NCBI GenBank assembly: GCA_049324875.1
Contig: JBMONC010000052.1
Span: forward strand, 1 to 64,000
Reading direction: 5' to 3'
Length of the DNA: 64,000 nucleotides
Source of the DNA: JAWLHU01 sp049324875
GTDB taxonomy: Bacteria; Bacillota; Sulfobacillia; Symbiobacteriales; Symbiobacteriaceae
Position numbers and translations under genes: made by a program
Shown here: positions 33,613-42,327 of the stretch, in pieces
How the letters are laid out: the number at the start of each line of letters is the position of its first letter
Position numbering within the stretch: the stretch's first letter is position 1
Notes under the pieces: generated by a model
Seen by the model: only the letters and a program-made list of their open reading frames with translations
What the model was told of the DNA's origin: nothing
The model's database searches: none

Positions 33613-35022
33613 CTACTTCGCTGCCCAGGCCCGCTCTCCCCGGGCGAGCCGCACCTCCTGGTCGCCCCTGCGGAGCAGGAGCGAGCCGTCAGCCGTGAAG
33701 ATCAGGTGATGCCAGGCCCCCCAGCCGCCGGGAGGAGCCGGCAGGTCGACCCAGAGCCAGCTCCGCCCGCCGTCGGTGGAGCGGAGGAGCGGGATCATCT
33801 CCCCGTCGGGCCCCTGCCGGACCTCCGCCGCCTCGATCGCCCCCTTCAGCCATTGGATCCGCCCCGGCCAGGTGGTGATGGGCTTCCCCTGCCACTCCGC
33901 CCAGCGCCAGGTGGCGCCGCCGTCCTCGGAGCGCATCAGACGCCGGTCGATCCGGCTCCAGAGGGGGGAGCGGATCTCCCAGAGGCAGTCGGGGCCCTCC
34001 GGGCAGCGGAGCGGGACGGGCTGCCAGCTCCGGCCGCTGTCGGTGGTGGCCATCCCGACCACCCGCGGCGGGGCGCCTGGCTCCTCCTCCCGGCCGAACC
34101 AGGCGGTCACCCCCTCAGCGGTGGTGGAAAAGCCCAGGAAGGACTCCGGGGAGCCGAAGCCCTTCGGGACCGGCACCCGCTCCCAGCTCTGCCCGTTGTC
34201 CACGGTGTGGAGCGGGGAGGGGAAGGCGCCCTCGTCCTGGGCGGCGGGGTGGCCGCTGCCGGCCAGGTAGTAGACCCCGGGCTGGTGGGGGTCCAGGGCG
34301 AAGGCCCGGCAGCCGGCCATGCCGGCGTGCTGCCCGATCCGGACCCCCATCAGGGAGATCTCCTCCCAGCTGGCCCCGCCGTCGGTGGTGATGCGGAGGT
34401 GGGGAGGGGGCTGCTGGTAGCCGGGGGCGACGGCGCCGCCCCGGCACTCCGCCTGGTGGAGCGGGTTGGCCGGATTGACCAGCAAACCCGGACGCCGGAC
34501 CAGCGAGGGCAGCTCCTGCACCGGTTCGGTCGGCAGCGCCGCCCAGTCCACGCCGGGCAGCTCATCGGTCAACGCAAACCGGGCCTGCGCCTCCGGCCGC
34601 CCGGTGCAGCCCGGCCCGAAGTCGGCGGCGCAGGCGAGGGAGAGCGTCAGCTCGCCCTTCCGGAGCCGGGCGCTGTTGAAGAAGGGCGGCACCTTCACCC
34701 GGGCGGTGAAGCGGTGGGGGTCATCCGGCGAGGGCTTGGGCCAGATCGACTGCGACAGGCTCCGCTCCCCGCAGGGCCCCCAGCAGAGATCGAAGATCAG
34801 CTCCTTGCCGCCCCGGGCCGCTCGCACCTTCTCGGGCTCCCGCAGGTAGATCTCCACCGTCACCTCCGTCCCGATGGGGCCCGACTCCGGCTGGAGCTTG
34901 AGCGCCACCGGTCGGGACTCCTCCGGCGGAATCGGCCTCGGGGCCGGTTCCGGCGCCGGCCCGCTCCGGCACCCGGCCAGCAGCAGGAGCAGCAAGAAGA
35001 GCCCAAGTCGAGGCAGACGCAT
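33613..35022 (-). CDS. Lipoprotein with BNR/sialidase-like beta-propeller repeats
   Basis: The 469-aa protein has a lipoprotein signal ending LLAGC with Cys18. After a Pro-rich linker and a beta-sandwich-like region (about 40-170) it contains five S/T-x-D-x-G-x-[ST]-W motifs: TTDGGASW, TVDNGQSW, TTDSGRSW, SEDGGATW and STDGGRSW. Such Asp-box repeats shape beta-propellers of sialidase or YCF48 type. Catalytic sialidase residues could not be confirmed, so activity is not claimed. ATG 35022 has GGGAGGGG upstream. It is monocistronic and diverges from ileS. Confidence 0.8.
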   Translation of the reverse strand: MRLPRLGLFLLLLLLAGCRSGPAPEPAPRPIPPEESRPVALKLQPESGPIGTEVTVEIYLREPEKVRAARGGKELIFDLCWGPCGERSLSQSIWPKPSPDDPHRFTARVKVPPFFNSARLRKGELTLSLACAADFGPGCTGRPEAQARFALTDELPGVDWAALPTEPVQELPSLVRRPGLLVNPANPLHQAECRGGAVAPGYQQPPPHLRITTDGGASWEEISLMGVRIGQHAGMAGCRAFALDPHQPGVYYLAGSGHPAAQDEGAFPSPLHTVDNGQSWERVPVPKGFGSPESFLGFSTTAEGVTAWFGREEEPGAPPRVVGMATTDSGRSWQPVPLRCPEGPDCLWEIRSPLWSRIDRRLMRSEDGGATWRWAEWQGKPITTWPGRIQWLKGAIEAAEVRQGPDGEMIPLLRSTDGGRSWLWVDLPAPPGGWGAWHHLIFTADGSLLLRRGDQEVRLARGERAWAAK

Positions 35023-35084
35023 GACGAACCCCTCCCTACCCATCAGACGGCGCCCGACGGCCCGCTGTCGCGCCCCGCCCCAAC

Positions 35085-35113
35085 TTGACAGCGCCCGGCC
35101 CACATGGTAGCAT
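35085..35113 (+). promoter_or_regulatory. Sigma-A promoter of the ileS transcript
   Basis: TTGACA (35085-35090), 17 bp, TAGCAT (35108-35113). Transcription should begin near 35120, just before the T-box leader. Confidence 0.75.
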
Positions 35114-35119
35114 AAGCCC

Positions 35120-35376
35120 AAATGCGACTGCGATGATGAGGACGAGTACCGGGCCCCGCACGGGCCAGAGAGCCGGTCACTCAGGTGCAAGACCGGCCCC
35201 GTCGCCACCCGGGAAGATCACCTCGGAGCTTCCGCCCGAAGCCCTTCGGCTGTAGGCGCGGACGGGTTCGCCCCCGTTACCACGGCGCTTCGAGAGATGG
35301 GCGGCCCGCGCGGGCCGTTCAACGAGGGTGGTACCGCGAGCGTTGGCCTCGCCCCTTGCCGGGGGCGGGGCCTTTT
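35120..35376 (+). ncRNA. T-box riboswitch (tRNA-Ile sensing) controlling ileS
   Basis: Stem I elements GATGATGAGGACGAGTA (about 35132-35148) and AGAGAGCCGG are followed by a specifier loop with ATC (35217-35219, isoleucine) and the downstream CGGAGCTTCC. The T-box proper, AGGGTGGTACCGCG, is at 35325-35338. The terminator stem (35345-35372) ends in TTTT. Uncharged tRNA-Ile would pair with ATC and the T-box to favour the antiterminator and read-through into ileS. Confidence 0.92.
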
Positions 35377-35412
35377 GATTTGCCATCATGGAATGCCAGG
35401 AGGGGTAGCGCG

Positions 35413-38229
35413 ATGTCCGAGAAGGTGGACTACAAAGCCACACTGAACATGCCGCAGACGGAGTTCCCGATGCGGGCCAACCTGCCGACCCGCGAGCCGG
35501 AGCAGCTGAAGTCCTGGGAGGAGATGGACCTCTACCGGACGGTCCAGCAGGCCACCGCCGGGCGGCCCAAGTTCATCCTGCACGACGGCCCGCCCTACGC
35601 CAACGGCGACATCCACCTGGGGACCGCTCTGAACAAGATCCTGAAGGATATCATCGTCAAGTGGGCCACCATGGCCGGCTACGACTCGCCCTACGTCCCC
35701 GGCTGGGACACCCACGGGCTGCCCATCGAGCTGAAGGCGCTCAAGGAGATGAAGATCGACCGGAACAAGATCGACCCGGTGGAGCTGCGGGCCAAGTGCG
35801 CCGAGTACGCCCACCACTGGCGGGATGTGCAGCGGGAGCAGTTCAAGCGGCTGGGGGTCCGGGGCGACTGGGAGAACCCCTACATGACCCTCTCCCCCGA
35901 GTTCGAGGCCAAGGAGGTGGAGGTCTTCGCCGCCATGGCCACCCAGGGCCACATCTACCGCGGGCTGAAGCCGGTCTACTGGTGCGCCCACGACGAGACC
36001 GCCCTGGCCGAGGCCGAGATCGAGTACGCCGAGAAGACCTCCTACTCCATCTACGTCAAGTTCCCGGTGGTGGATGGCAACGGGCTGCTGCCCGACGGCG
36101 CCCACCTGGTGATCTGGACCACCACCCCCTGGACCATCCCCGCCAACCTGGCTGTGGCCGTCCACCCCGATGTGGAGTACGGCCTCTACGCCACCGAGAA
36201 GGGCGACCTGGTCCTGGCCCAGGCGCTGGCCAAGAAGGTCTGCGAGGCGATCGGCGTCCCCGAGGGGGAGCTGAAGGCCAGCTTCAAGGGCGCCCAGCTG
36301 GAGGGGGTCATCTACCGCCACCTGCTCTACGACCGGACCTGCCCGGTGATCCTGGGCGACCACGTCACCACCGAGGATGGCACCGGCCTGGTCCACACCG
36401 CTCCGGGCCACGGCCACGAGGACTTCGCCGTCGGCCAGCAGTACGGCCTGCCGGTCCTCAACCCGGTCAACGACAAGGGCGTCTTCACCGAGGAGGCCGG
36501 CCCCTTCGCCGGGATGTTCTTCGAGAAGGCCAACCCGGTGATCATCGAGGCGCTGGATCAGGCGGGGATGCTGCTGGCCCAGGGCAAGGTCCGCCACCAG
36601 TACGCCCACTGCTGGCGCTGCAAGAACCCGGTGATCTACCGGGCCACCGTCCAGTGGTTTGCCAAGGTGGAGGGCTTCATGGACACCGCCAAGGAGGCCC
36701 TCAAGCAGGTGAAGTGGATCCCCGAGTGGGGCTACAACCGGATCCACAACATGATCGAGGGGCTCTCCGACTGGTGCATCAGCCGGCAGCGGGCCTGGGG
36801 CATGCCGATCCCGATCCTGACCTGCGATGGTTGCAACGAGCCCTCCTTTGAGCCCGCTGTCTTCGCCAAGGTGGCCGAGATCTTCCGCAAGGAGGGCTCC
36901 GACGCCTGGTGGATCCGGCCGGCGGAGGAGTTCATGCCCGAGGGCGGCCTGACCTGCAAGCACTGCGGCTCCACCCAGTTCCACAAGGAGAAGGACATCC
37001 TCGACGTCTGGTTCGACTCCGGCTCCTCCCACGTGGGCGTGCTGGAGACCCGGGAGGAGCTCTCCTGGCCGGCCGACCTCTACCTGGAGGGCTCCGACCA
37101 GCACCGCGGCTGGTTCAAGTCCTCCCTGCTCACCTCGGTGGTCGCCCGGGAGGGCAAGCCGCCCTACCGGCAGGTGCTGACCCACGGCTTCACCGTCGAT
37201 GAGTCGGGGCGGAAGATGTCCAAGTCGCTGGGCAACACCGTCGACCCGTTGAAGGTGATCCAGCAGTACGGTGCCGACATCCTTCGGCTCTGGGTCGCCT
37301 CCACCGACTACCGGAACGACATGGCGCTCTCGGAGAACATCCTGAAGCAGGTGGCCGACGCCTACCGGAAGATCCGGAACACCATCCGCTACCTGCTGGG
37401 CAACCTGCACGACTTCAACCCTGCCACCGACCTGGTGGAGCGGGACCAGCTGCTGGAGATCGACCGCTGGGCGATGCACCGGCTGCAGGAGGTGGTGGGC
37501 AAGGTCTCCGAGGCCTACCGGGAGTACGAGTTCCACCTGGTCTACCACACCCTGAACAACTACTGCTCCGTCGACCTCTCCGCCGTCTACCTCGACATCC
37601 TGAAGGACCGGCTCTACACCAGCGGCCGGACCTCCCTGGAGCGGCGCTCGGCCCAGACGGTGCTCTACCACCAGGCGGATGCGCTGATCCGGATGCTGAC
37701 CCCGATCCTCTCCTTCACCGCCGAGGAGGCCTACAAGTACCTGCCCAAGGCCGCCGATGCCCCGCCCACCGCCCAGCTGCTCACCCTGCCCCAGGTCGAC
37801 CCCTCCTTCCTGGATGAGGATCTGGCCGCGGAGTGGGAGAAGCTGCTGGAGGTCCGGGAGGCGGTGCAGGTGGTGATGGAGCGGGCCCGGGCCGATAAGC
37901 TGATCGGCTCCAGCCAGGAGGCGGCCGTCAACCTCTACGTCACCGGCGGCGAGGGCTCCCTGGCCGAGCTGCTCCAGCGCCACCTGGGCGACCTGCCCGC
38001 CATCTTCATCGTCTCCGATGTGAAGCTCTTTGCCGGCGGCCAGTCCGCCCCCAGCGGCACCTACTACGGCCAGGGCCCCGGCGACCTCTCGGTGGAGGTG
38101 GTCCGGGCCACCGGCGAGAAGTGCGAGCGCTGCTGGAACTACCGGGAGCTGGGCAAGATCGAGGCCCACCCCACCCTCTGCGAGCGCTGCGCCGGCGTGG
38201 TGCTCTCCCAGAACCTCGAACAGGCCTGA
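35413..38229 (+). CDS. ileS: Isoleucyl-tRNA synthetase
   Basis: A 938-aa class I synthetase that charges tRNA-Ile and edits Val-tRNA. The HIGH motif is PYANGDIHLG (residues 61-70) and KMSKS is at 601-605. The editing domain lies between (about 190-400, with WTTTPWTIPANLA and the GTGLVHTAPGHG segment). The C-terminal zinc site uses Cys904, Cys907, Cys923 and Cys926. ATG 35413 follows AGGAGGGG; an upstream extension of the frame would run through the T-box and is rejected. The architecture matches bacterial IleS of the B. subtilis type. Confidence 0.98.
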   Translation: MSEKVDYKATLNMPQTEFPMRANLPTREPEQLKSWEEMDLYRTVQQATAGRPKFILHDGPPYANGDIHLGTALNKILKDIIVKWATMAGYDSPYVPGWDTHGLPIELKALKEMKIDRNKIDPVELRAKCAEYAHHWRDVQREQFKRLGVRGDWENPYMTLSPEFEAKEVEVFAAMATQGHIYRGLKPVYWCAHDETALAEAEIEYAEKTSYSIYVKFPVVDGNGLLPDGAHLVIWTTTPWTIPANLAVAVHPDVEYGLYATEKGDLVLAQALAKKVCEAIGVPEGELKASFKGAQLEGVIYRHLLYDRTCPVILGDHVTTEDGTGLVHTAPGHGHEDFAVGQQYGLPVLNPVNDKGVFTEEAGPFAGMFFEKANPVIIEALDQAGMLLAQGKVRHQYAHCWRCKNPVIYRATVQWFAKVEGFMDTAKEALKQVKWIPEWGYNRIHNMIEGLSDWCISRQRAWGMPIPILTCDGCNEPSFEPAVFAKVAEIFRKEGSDAWWIRPAEEFMPEGGLTCKHCGSTQFHKEKDILDVWFDSGSSHVGVLETREELSWPADLYLEGSDQHRGWFKSSLLTSVVAREGKPPYRQVLTHGFTVDESGRKMSKSLGNTVDPLKVIQQYGADILRLWVASTDYRNDMALSENILKQVADAYRKIRNTIRYLLGNLHDFNPATDLVERDQLLEIDRWAMHRLQEVVGKVSEAYREYEFHLVYHTLNNYCSVDLSAVYLDILKDRLYTSGRTSLERRSAQTVLYHQADALIRMLTPILSFTAEEAYKYLPKAADAPPTAQLLTLPQVDPSFLDEDLAAEWEKLLEVREAVQVVMERARADKLIGSSQEAAVNLYVTGGEGSLAELLQRHLGDLPAIFIVSDVKLFAGGQSAPSGTYYGQGPGDLSVEVVRATGEKCERCWNYRELGKIEAHPTLCERCAGVVLSQNLEQA

Positions 38230-38235
38230 TCCAAC

Positions 38236-38268
38236 AGGGCGTCCCACCAGGTGTGGGGCGCCCTTTTC
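38236..38268 (+). terminator. Rho-independent terminator after ileS
   Basis: A 12-bp stem (38236-38247 with 38253-38264, one G-T pair) followed by TTTC. Confidence 0.85.
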
Positions 38269-38355
38269 ATCCCCCTGCCCCCCTGCGGGACCGACCGTCC
38301 ATCGAACCCGAGGCGGTTGAGACCCGTATTAGTTAATGAGGGGGGATATTGGAAT

Positions 38356-39648
38356 ATGGGAGTGGAACTTACTGAAATTGGTATAGACTTAAATGTGGAG
38401 GTACATCGGCCTCCCGACCGCCAGGCGCCGGAGCTCTCCAGCGGGTTGCTGAGCCAGTTGCTCCGATGGAAGCCGTGGGTCTCGGTCCAGCAGGATCTGA
38501 GCGCCGAGCTCCGCTTTGCTGATGGCTGCCTCAGGCTTGTGCGCCGGCCCCATGCCGTGCTGATAGAGTGGGCCCACCGCCGTCCCCGGCCCCCGCTCTT
38601 CGTCACCACCCTGGGGCTCTGGCTCAGGGCCTGTGTCGCCGGCAGCGCCCCGGCCGGCCGGTTGCGCCACGCGGGGGATATGCCCGCCTGCATCGTCGAC
38701 AGCGGGGGCCTGCTGCTCCTGCGGACGCCGGAGCTGACGGAGTGGCTGGCGGTCCGGCCGAACGGATGCGACCTGCAGCAGGTGAGGAGCGCCCTGGGGC
38801 GGGCGCTGCGCGGGCAGGGGGCCTACTCGGTCCGCTCCCCCTACGAGGCAGAGGTGGAGGCGGAGGTGGGCCACTTCCGCCTGCGACTGCAGCAGCGCTG
38901 GATGACGGCGGTCCAGCAGGAGGGACCCGTCGCTCCTCCCGGCGAACCCTGGCCCCTTCTTCGCTTCCTGAAGCCCTGCCTCTACCGGCGGGACGGCACT
39001 CCCCTGGCCCGGCTCCGGCCCGCCGATCTCGGCGTCTTTCCCGAGGCGGGCCGCTCCTTCCGCACCCGCCTGCGGACCAGCCATCCGCTCGGCCTCGATA
39101 TCACCGAGGCCTTCCTGGGCGATCTCTGGTCGCCGGAAGCCATCGTTCTCGGGATGACGCTGGACAACCGCTCCTGGGTCGTCCAGACCCCCGAGGCAGC
39201 CTGGTCGGCGGCCGTGACGGGCGGCAGGTTGACCATCACCGGGGTGACGGACCGCCGCTTCTCGCTCCACCAGTTCCGCAACGCCAATATCCTCCTCACC
39301 GACCACGGCGACGAGCGGTTCCGGCTCCGCATCGCCACCAAGTGGGAGTTGATCTGCGGCCTGCCCCCGGTGCGGCGGGACCTGGACACCAAGTTCCTCC
39401 TGCAGCGGCTGAAGAGCCAGCGGCACCTGGTGGCTGCCGCCTTCGGCCGGACCGTCGTCCTCGCCACCACCGAGGTCACCGCCGTGCTAAAGACGCAGGG
39501 GCGGAGCGCCGTGGTGGTATCGGTCTGGCCCACCCACCTGGACCACCCCCGGGCGGTGGAGGAGGCGGTGCTGCGCCACCTGGCCGAGCCGGAGAAGCTC
39601 ACCGCCGCGGCGGTGATGCCAGGTGAGCCGGTCCCGCTGATGGGTTGA
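38356..39648 (+). CDS. Hypothetical protein, 430 aa
   Basis: I do not recognise this protein. It lacks clear membrane helices or a signal peptide. It is Arg- and Leu-rich; the C-terminal third has alternating beta-like segments (LVAAAFGRTVVLATTEVTAVLK, positions 345-366 approx.). The first 15 codons are A+T-rich and the rest match the genome, as in well-initiated genes. ATG 38356 has AGGGGGGAT about 9 nt upstream; the frame opens at 38251 through the ileS terminator. It is monocistronic, and a palindromic repeat lies just after the stop. Confidence 0.65.
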   Translation: MGVELTEIGIDLNVEVHRPPDRQAPELSSGLLSQLLRWKPWVSVQQDLSAELRFADGCLRLVRRPHAVLIEWAHRRPRPPLFVTTLGLWLRACVAGSAPAGRLRHAGDMPACIVDSGGLLLLRTPELTEWLAVRPNGCDLQQVRSALGRALRGQGAYSVRSPYEAEVEAEVGHFRLRLQQRWMTAVQQEGPVAPPGEPWPLLRFLKPCLYRRDGTPLARLRPADLGVFPEAGRSFRTRLRTSHPLGLDITEAFLGDLWSPEAIVLGMTLDNRSWVVQTPEAAWSAAVTGGRLTITGVTDRRFSLHQFRNANILLTDHGDERFRLRIATKWELICGLPPVRRDLDTKFLLQRLKSQRHLVAAAFGRTVVLATTEVTAVLKTQGRSAVVVSVWPTHLDHPRAVEEAVLRHLAEPEKLTAAAVMPGEPVPLMG

Positions 39649-39659
39649 GCGTTTTCTTT

Positions 39660-39945
39660 GCCACGGATTACACGGATTACACGGATAAAACCAAATACAT
39701 TACAAAAATGTGGGTAGTATCCATTTCGTTCGTGGTGCTGGTGCGAAGCACCGCACCATGGTGGTGACACGGAATCACGGGCAACGGGAGTGGGTGTCGA
39801 TTCTCATCCGGGGAAGAGAGACGGATGGTAGGGCAGAAAGCCTTACCATCCGTCTTGTTTGCCTTATGGTGCGGTGCTTCGCACCAGCACCACCCATCAT
39901 TGTCAGTTTTATGTCTTCATCCGTGTCATCCGTGTAATCCGTGGC
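39660..39945 (+). repeat. Dispersed palindromic repeat, copy 3 (complete, 286 bp)
   Basis: Terminal inverted repeats of about 27 bp (39660-39686 and 39919-39945) differ at one position and begin GCCACGGATTACACGGAT. A perfect 28-bp inverted repeat lies inside (39732-39759 and 39866-39893), each arm containing GGTGC/GCACC. A third, central stem (39820-39834 with 39840-39854, one G-T pair) closes it. The 332-bp spacer between the unknown gene and moaA is almost entirely this element. No ORF resembling a transposase is present. Confidence 0.85.
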
Positions 39946-39981
39946 GGTCATTTTCAGGGGAATCCGGTCCGTGTGACCACC

Positions 39982-40971
39982 CTACCCGCCGATCTCCCGC
40001 ATCGCCAGCGTAGCGTCGGAGAAGCCGCCGGGGGTCACGCCGTGCCACTCGGGCTTCAGCGCTGCCGCCCTGGCCAGGAGGGAGGCGATCTCCTCGTCGG
40101 TGCAGCCCGCTCGCATCCGGCCCTTCAGGTCGGCCTCGCCCTGCACCAGCAGGCAGGAGCGGATCTTGCCGTCGGCGGTCAGCCGCATCCGGTTGCAGGA
40201 GTCGCAGAAGTGCTGGGTGACCGGGGTGATCACCCCGACCGAAGCGGTGGAGCCCTGGACTCGGTAGAGCCGGGCCGGGTCGCCGTGCCGCATCGGCATG
40301 GGCTCCAGGGGGAAGGACTCCCGCACCCGGCCCAGGATCTCATCGGCGGGTACGAAGAACTGCTCCCAGAGCCCCGCGGCGCAGCCAATCGGCATGTATT
40401 CGATAAAGCGGACCTGCCAGTTCCGCCGCACGCCCATCGCCACCAGGGGGACGATCTGGTCGTCGTTCAGCCCCTTCATCACCACGGCATTGATCTTGAC
40501 CGGGGTCAGCCCGGCCTTCTCAGCCGCCTCGATCCCGGCCAGCACCCGGACCAGGGAGCCGCCCCGGGTGATCTGGGCGAACCGGTGGGCGTCCAGGGTA
40601 TCCAGGGAGATGTTGACCCGCTTCAGGCCCGCGGCGGCCAAGGGCTGGGCGTAGCGCTCCAGCTTGTGGGCGTTGGTGGAGAGTGCCACCTCCCGGATGC
40701 CCGGCAGGGCGGCGATCTCCCGGACCAGGTCCACCAGGCCGGGCCGCACCAGCGGCTCACCGCCGGTCAGCCGGATCTTGGCCACCCCCATGGTGGCGGC
40801 GACCCGGGCGACCCGGACGATCTCCTCGTTGGTCATGTAGGCGTCGTGGGGGAGGAACTCCAGCCCCTCGGCGGGCATGCAGTAAGTGCAGCGCATGTCA
40901 CACCGGTCGGTGATCGAGATGCGCAGGTAGGTGATCGGACGGTTGCCGGGGCTCAGCAGTGGTTGGGTCAT
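39982..40971 (-). CDS. moaA: GTP 3',8-cyclase MoaA (molybdenum cofactor synthesis)
   Basis: A 329-aa radical SAM enzyme converting GTP to 3',8-cyclo-GTP. The SAM cluster Cys24, Cys28, Cys31 is in TDRCDMRCTYCMP, and the C-terminal second [4Fe-4S] motif is FCDSCNRMRL plus a later Cys in RSCLL. The C-terminus ends in GG, needed for activity in characterised MoaA. tatA is next upstream; molybdoenzymes often use Tat export, so the pairing is logical. No other moa gene is in the window. Confidence 0.96.
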   Translation of the reverse strand: MTQPLLSPGNRPITYLRISITDRCDMRCTYCMPAEGLEFLPHDAYMTNEEIVRVARVAATMGVAKIRLTGGEPLVRPGLVDLVREIAALPGIREVALSTNAHKLERYAQPLAAAGLKRVNISLDTLDAHRFAQITRGGSLVRVLAGIEAAEKAGLTPVKINAVVMKGLNDDQIVPLVAMGVRRNWQVRFIEYMPIGCAAGLWEQFFVPADEILGRVRESFPLEPMPMRHGDPARLYRVQGSTASVGVITPVTQHFCDSCNRMRLTADGKIRSCLLVQGEADLKGRMRAGCTDEEIASLLARAAALKPEWHGVTPGGFSDATLAMREIGG

Positions 40972-41034
40972 CAGGCGCTCCCTCCCGACCCTCTCCCGGT
41001 TCAGGCCGTGCCCGGCCGGCCCGGAAGGCAGGTG

Positions 41035-41244
41035 CTACTTGTTCAGGCTAACGCTCTCCTTGATCTCCTTGACCTCTTTCACCGCCTCAGCCACATCGCC
41101 CACCGTGCCCTTCATGGCCCCCTTCAGCTCGCGGATCGAGTTGCCGACAGCCTTCCCCAACTCCGGCAGCTTTTTCGGTCCGAAGATGAGGAGTGCGGCG
41201 CCGACGATCAGGATGATCTCACCAACCCCGAACTTGTTGAGCAT
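41035..41244 (-). CDS. tatA: Sec-independent protein translocase TatA
   Basis: The 69-aa protein has one N-terminal membrane helix (GEIILIVGAALLIFG), the FGPKKLPELGKAVG hinge and amphipathic helix, and a charged tail. It forms the pore for folded-protein export. ATG 41244 (MLNKF) is 9 nt from GGAGGAGG; a second ATG lies two codons upstream. tatC is not present in the window. It is transcribed with moaA (63 bp apart). Confidence 0.93.
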   Translation of the reverse strand: MLNKFGVGEIILIVGAALLIFGPKKLPELGKAVGNSIRELKGAMKGTVGDVAEAVKEVKEIKESVSLNK

Positions 41245-41382
41245 GGGCATGGGCCTCCTCCGGTGTAGGCTCTTTCCACCAGTGTAACAGCGCCGGTCGG
41301 TTCCTGCGACGGCTGAAAGGACGTAAAAAGGACTATAACCCCCATCCGTTGCCTACCCCATCCTGATCCGGAAACAGCAAAC

Positions 41383-41426
41383 CGGCCGCGGATGGCGCAG
41401 ATCATCATCCGCACCGTCCGCGGCCG
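41383..41426 (-). terminator. Hairpin at the end of the nucleoside ABC operon
   Basis: CGGCCGCGGA and TCCGCGGCCG (41383-41392 and 41417-41426) form a 10-bp stem with a 24-nt loop downstream of the last permease gene. On the minus strand the bases after it (GTTTGCTGTTT) are T-rich but not a clean run. Confidence 0.5.
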
Positions 41427-41439
41427 AAAAGATCCCAAC

Positions 41440-42327
41440 TCAGTGCGACTTCTCGTAGGGCAGACCGCTCGCCGCCGGCGGGGTGGAGCGGCCCACGAAG
41501 CCGGCCAGCGCCAGCATGGTCAGCACATAAGGCGCCATGCTGAAGAACTGGTTCGGAATCGACTGGACCCCCAGCGCCTGGAAGAAGGTGCCCAGCGACT
41601 CGGAGGCGCCGAAGAGCAGCGTCGCCAGGACCGCCCCCAGGGGGTTCCACTTGCCAAAGATCACCGCCGCCAGGGCGATGAATCCCTTGCCTGCCGACAT
41701 GCCGTGGACGAAGCGGGAGAGGAGGCCGATGGAGAGGGAGGCCCCGGCCAGCCCGGCCAGGAAGCCCGAGAGCAGGACGCCCCAGTACCGCATGGCCGCC
41801 ACATTGACGCCCACCGTGTCCGCCGCCAGCGGGTGCTCGCCCACCGCCCGGAGCCGCAGGCCCCAGGAGGTCTTCCAGAGCGCCCAGTGGGAGATGATCG
41901 CCAGGGCGAAGGCGCCGTAGACGAAGAGGTTGAGGCCCATCACGTCGGGGATCTTGGCCACCGAGGGGGTGCCGCCCGCCTGGCCCCAGATCTTGTTCAG
42001 CATGAAATCGGTAAAGCCGACGGCCAGGAGGTTGAGCGCAACGCCGGAGACCACCTGGTTCGCCCGGAACCGGATCGAGGCCACGGCGTGGAGCGAGGCC
42101 AGCGCCACCCCCGAGAGGGCGCCGCCCAGCACCCCCAGCCAGGCCGAGCCGGTCACGTGGGAGGTGTAGACCGCCATGAAGGCGCCCACCAGCATGATCC
42201 CCTCCAGGGCGATGTTGACCACGCCGGACCGCTCGGAGAAGATGCCGCCGAGGGCCGCCAGGATGAGGGGGGTGGCGGCACGGAGCGTTGCCGTGATCAG
42301 GATGCTGGCAATGGCCACCCAGGTCAT
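41440..42327 (-). CDS. Nucleoside-type ABC transporter permease (NupQ-like)
   Basis: The 295-aa BPD-2 family permease has about eight hydrophobic segments; FSERSGVVNIALEGIMLVGA near residue 30 and the NQVVSGVALNLLA segment are typical of permeases paired with BmpA-type lipoproteins. Its start overlaps the end of the other permease by 4 bp (ATGA), so the two are coupled. Cargo is likely purine or general nucleosides, by analogy to NupNOPQ of B. subtilis. Confidence 0.9.
   Translation of the reverse strand: MTWVAIASILITATLRAATPLILAALGGIFSERSGVVNIALEGIMLVGAFMAVYTSHVTGSAWLGVLGGALSGVALASLHAVASIRFRANQVVSGVALNLLAVGFTDFMLNKIWGQAGGTPSVAKIPDVMGLNLFVYGAFALAIISHWALWKTSWGLRLRAVGEHPLAADTVGVNVAAMRYWGVLLSGFLAGLAGASLSIGLLSRFVHGMSAGKGFIALAAVIFGKWNPLGAVLATLLFGASESLGTFFQALGVQSIPNQFFSMAPYVLTMLALAGFVGRSTPPAASGLPYEKSH

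Noticed and set aside
35185..35412. Upstream extension of IleS by 76 residues
   Set aside because: It would read through the T-box and terminator; ATG 35413 has a strong ribosome-binding site.
35386..38247. 953-codon minus-strand ORF opposite ileS
   Set aside because: Antisense shadow; ileS has every synthetase motif and a T-box leader.
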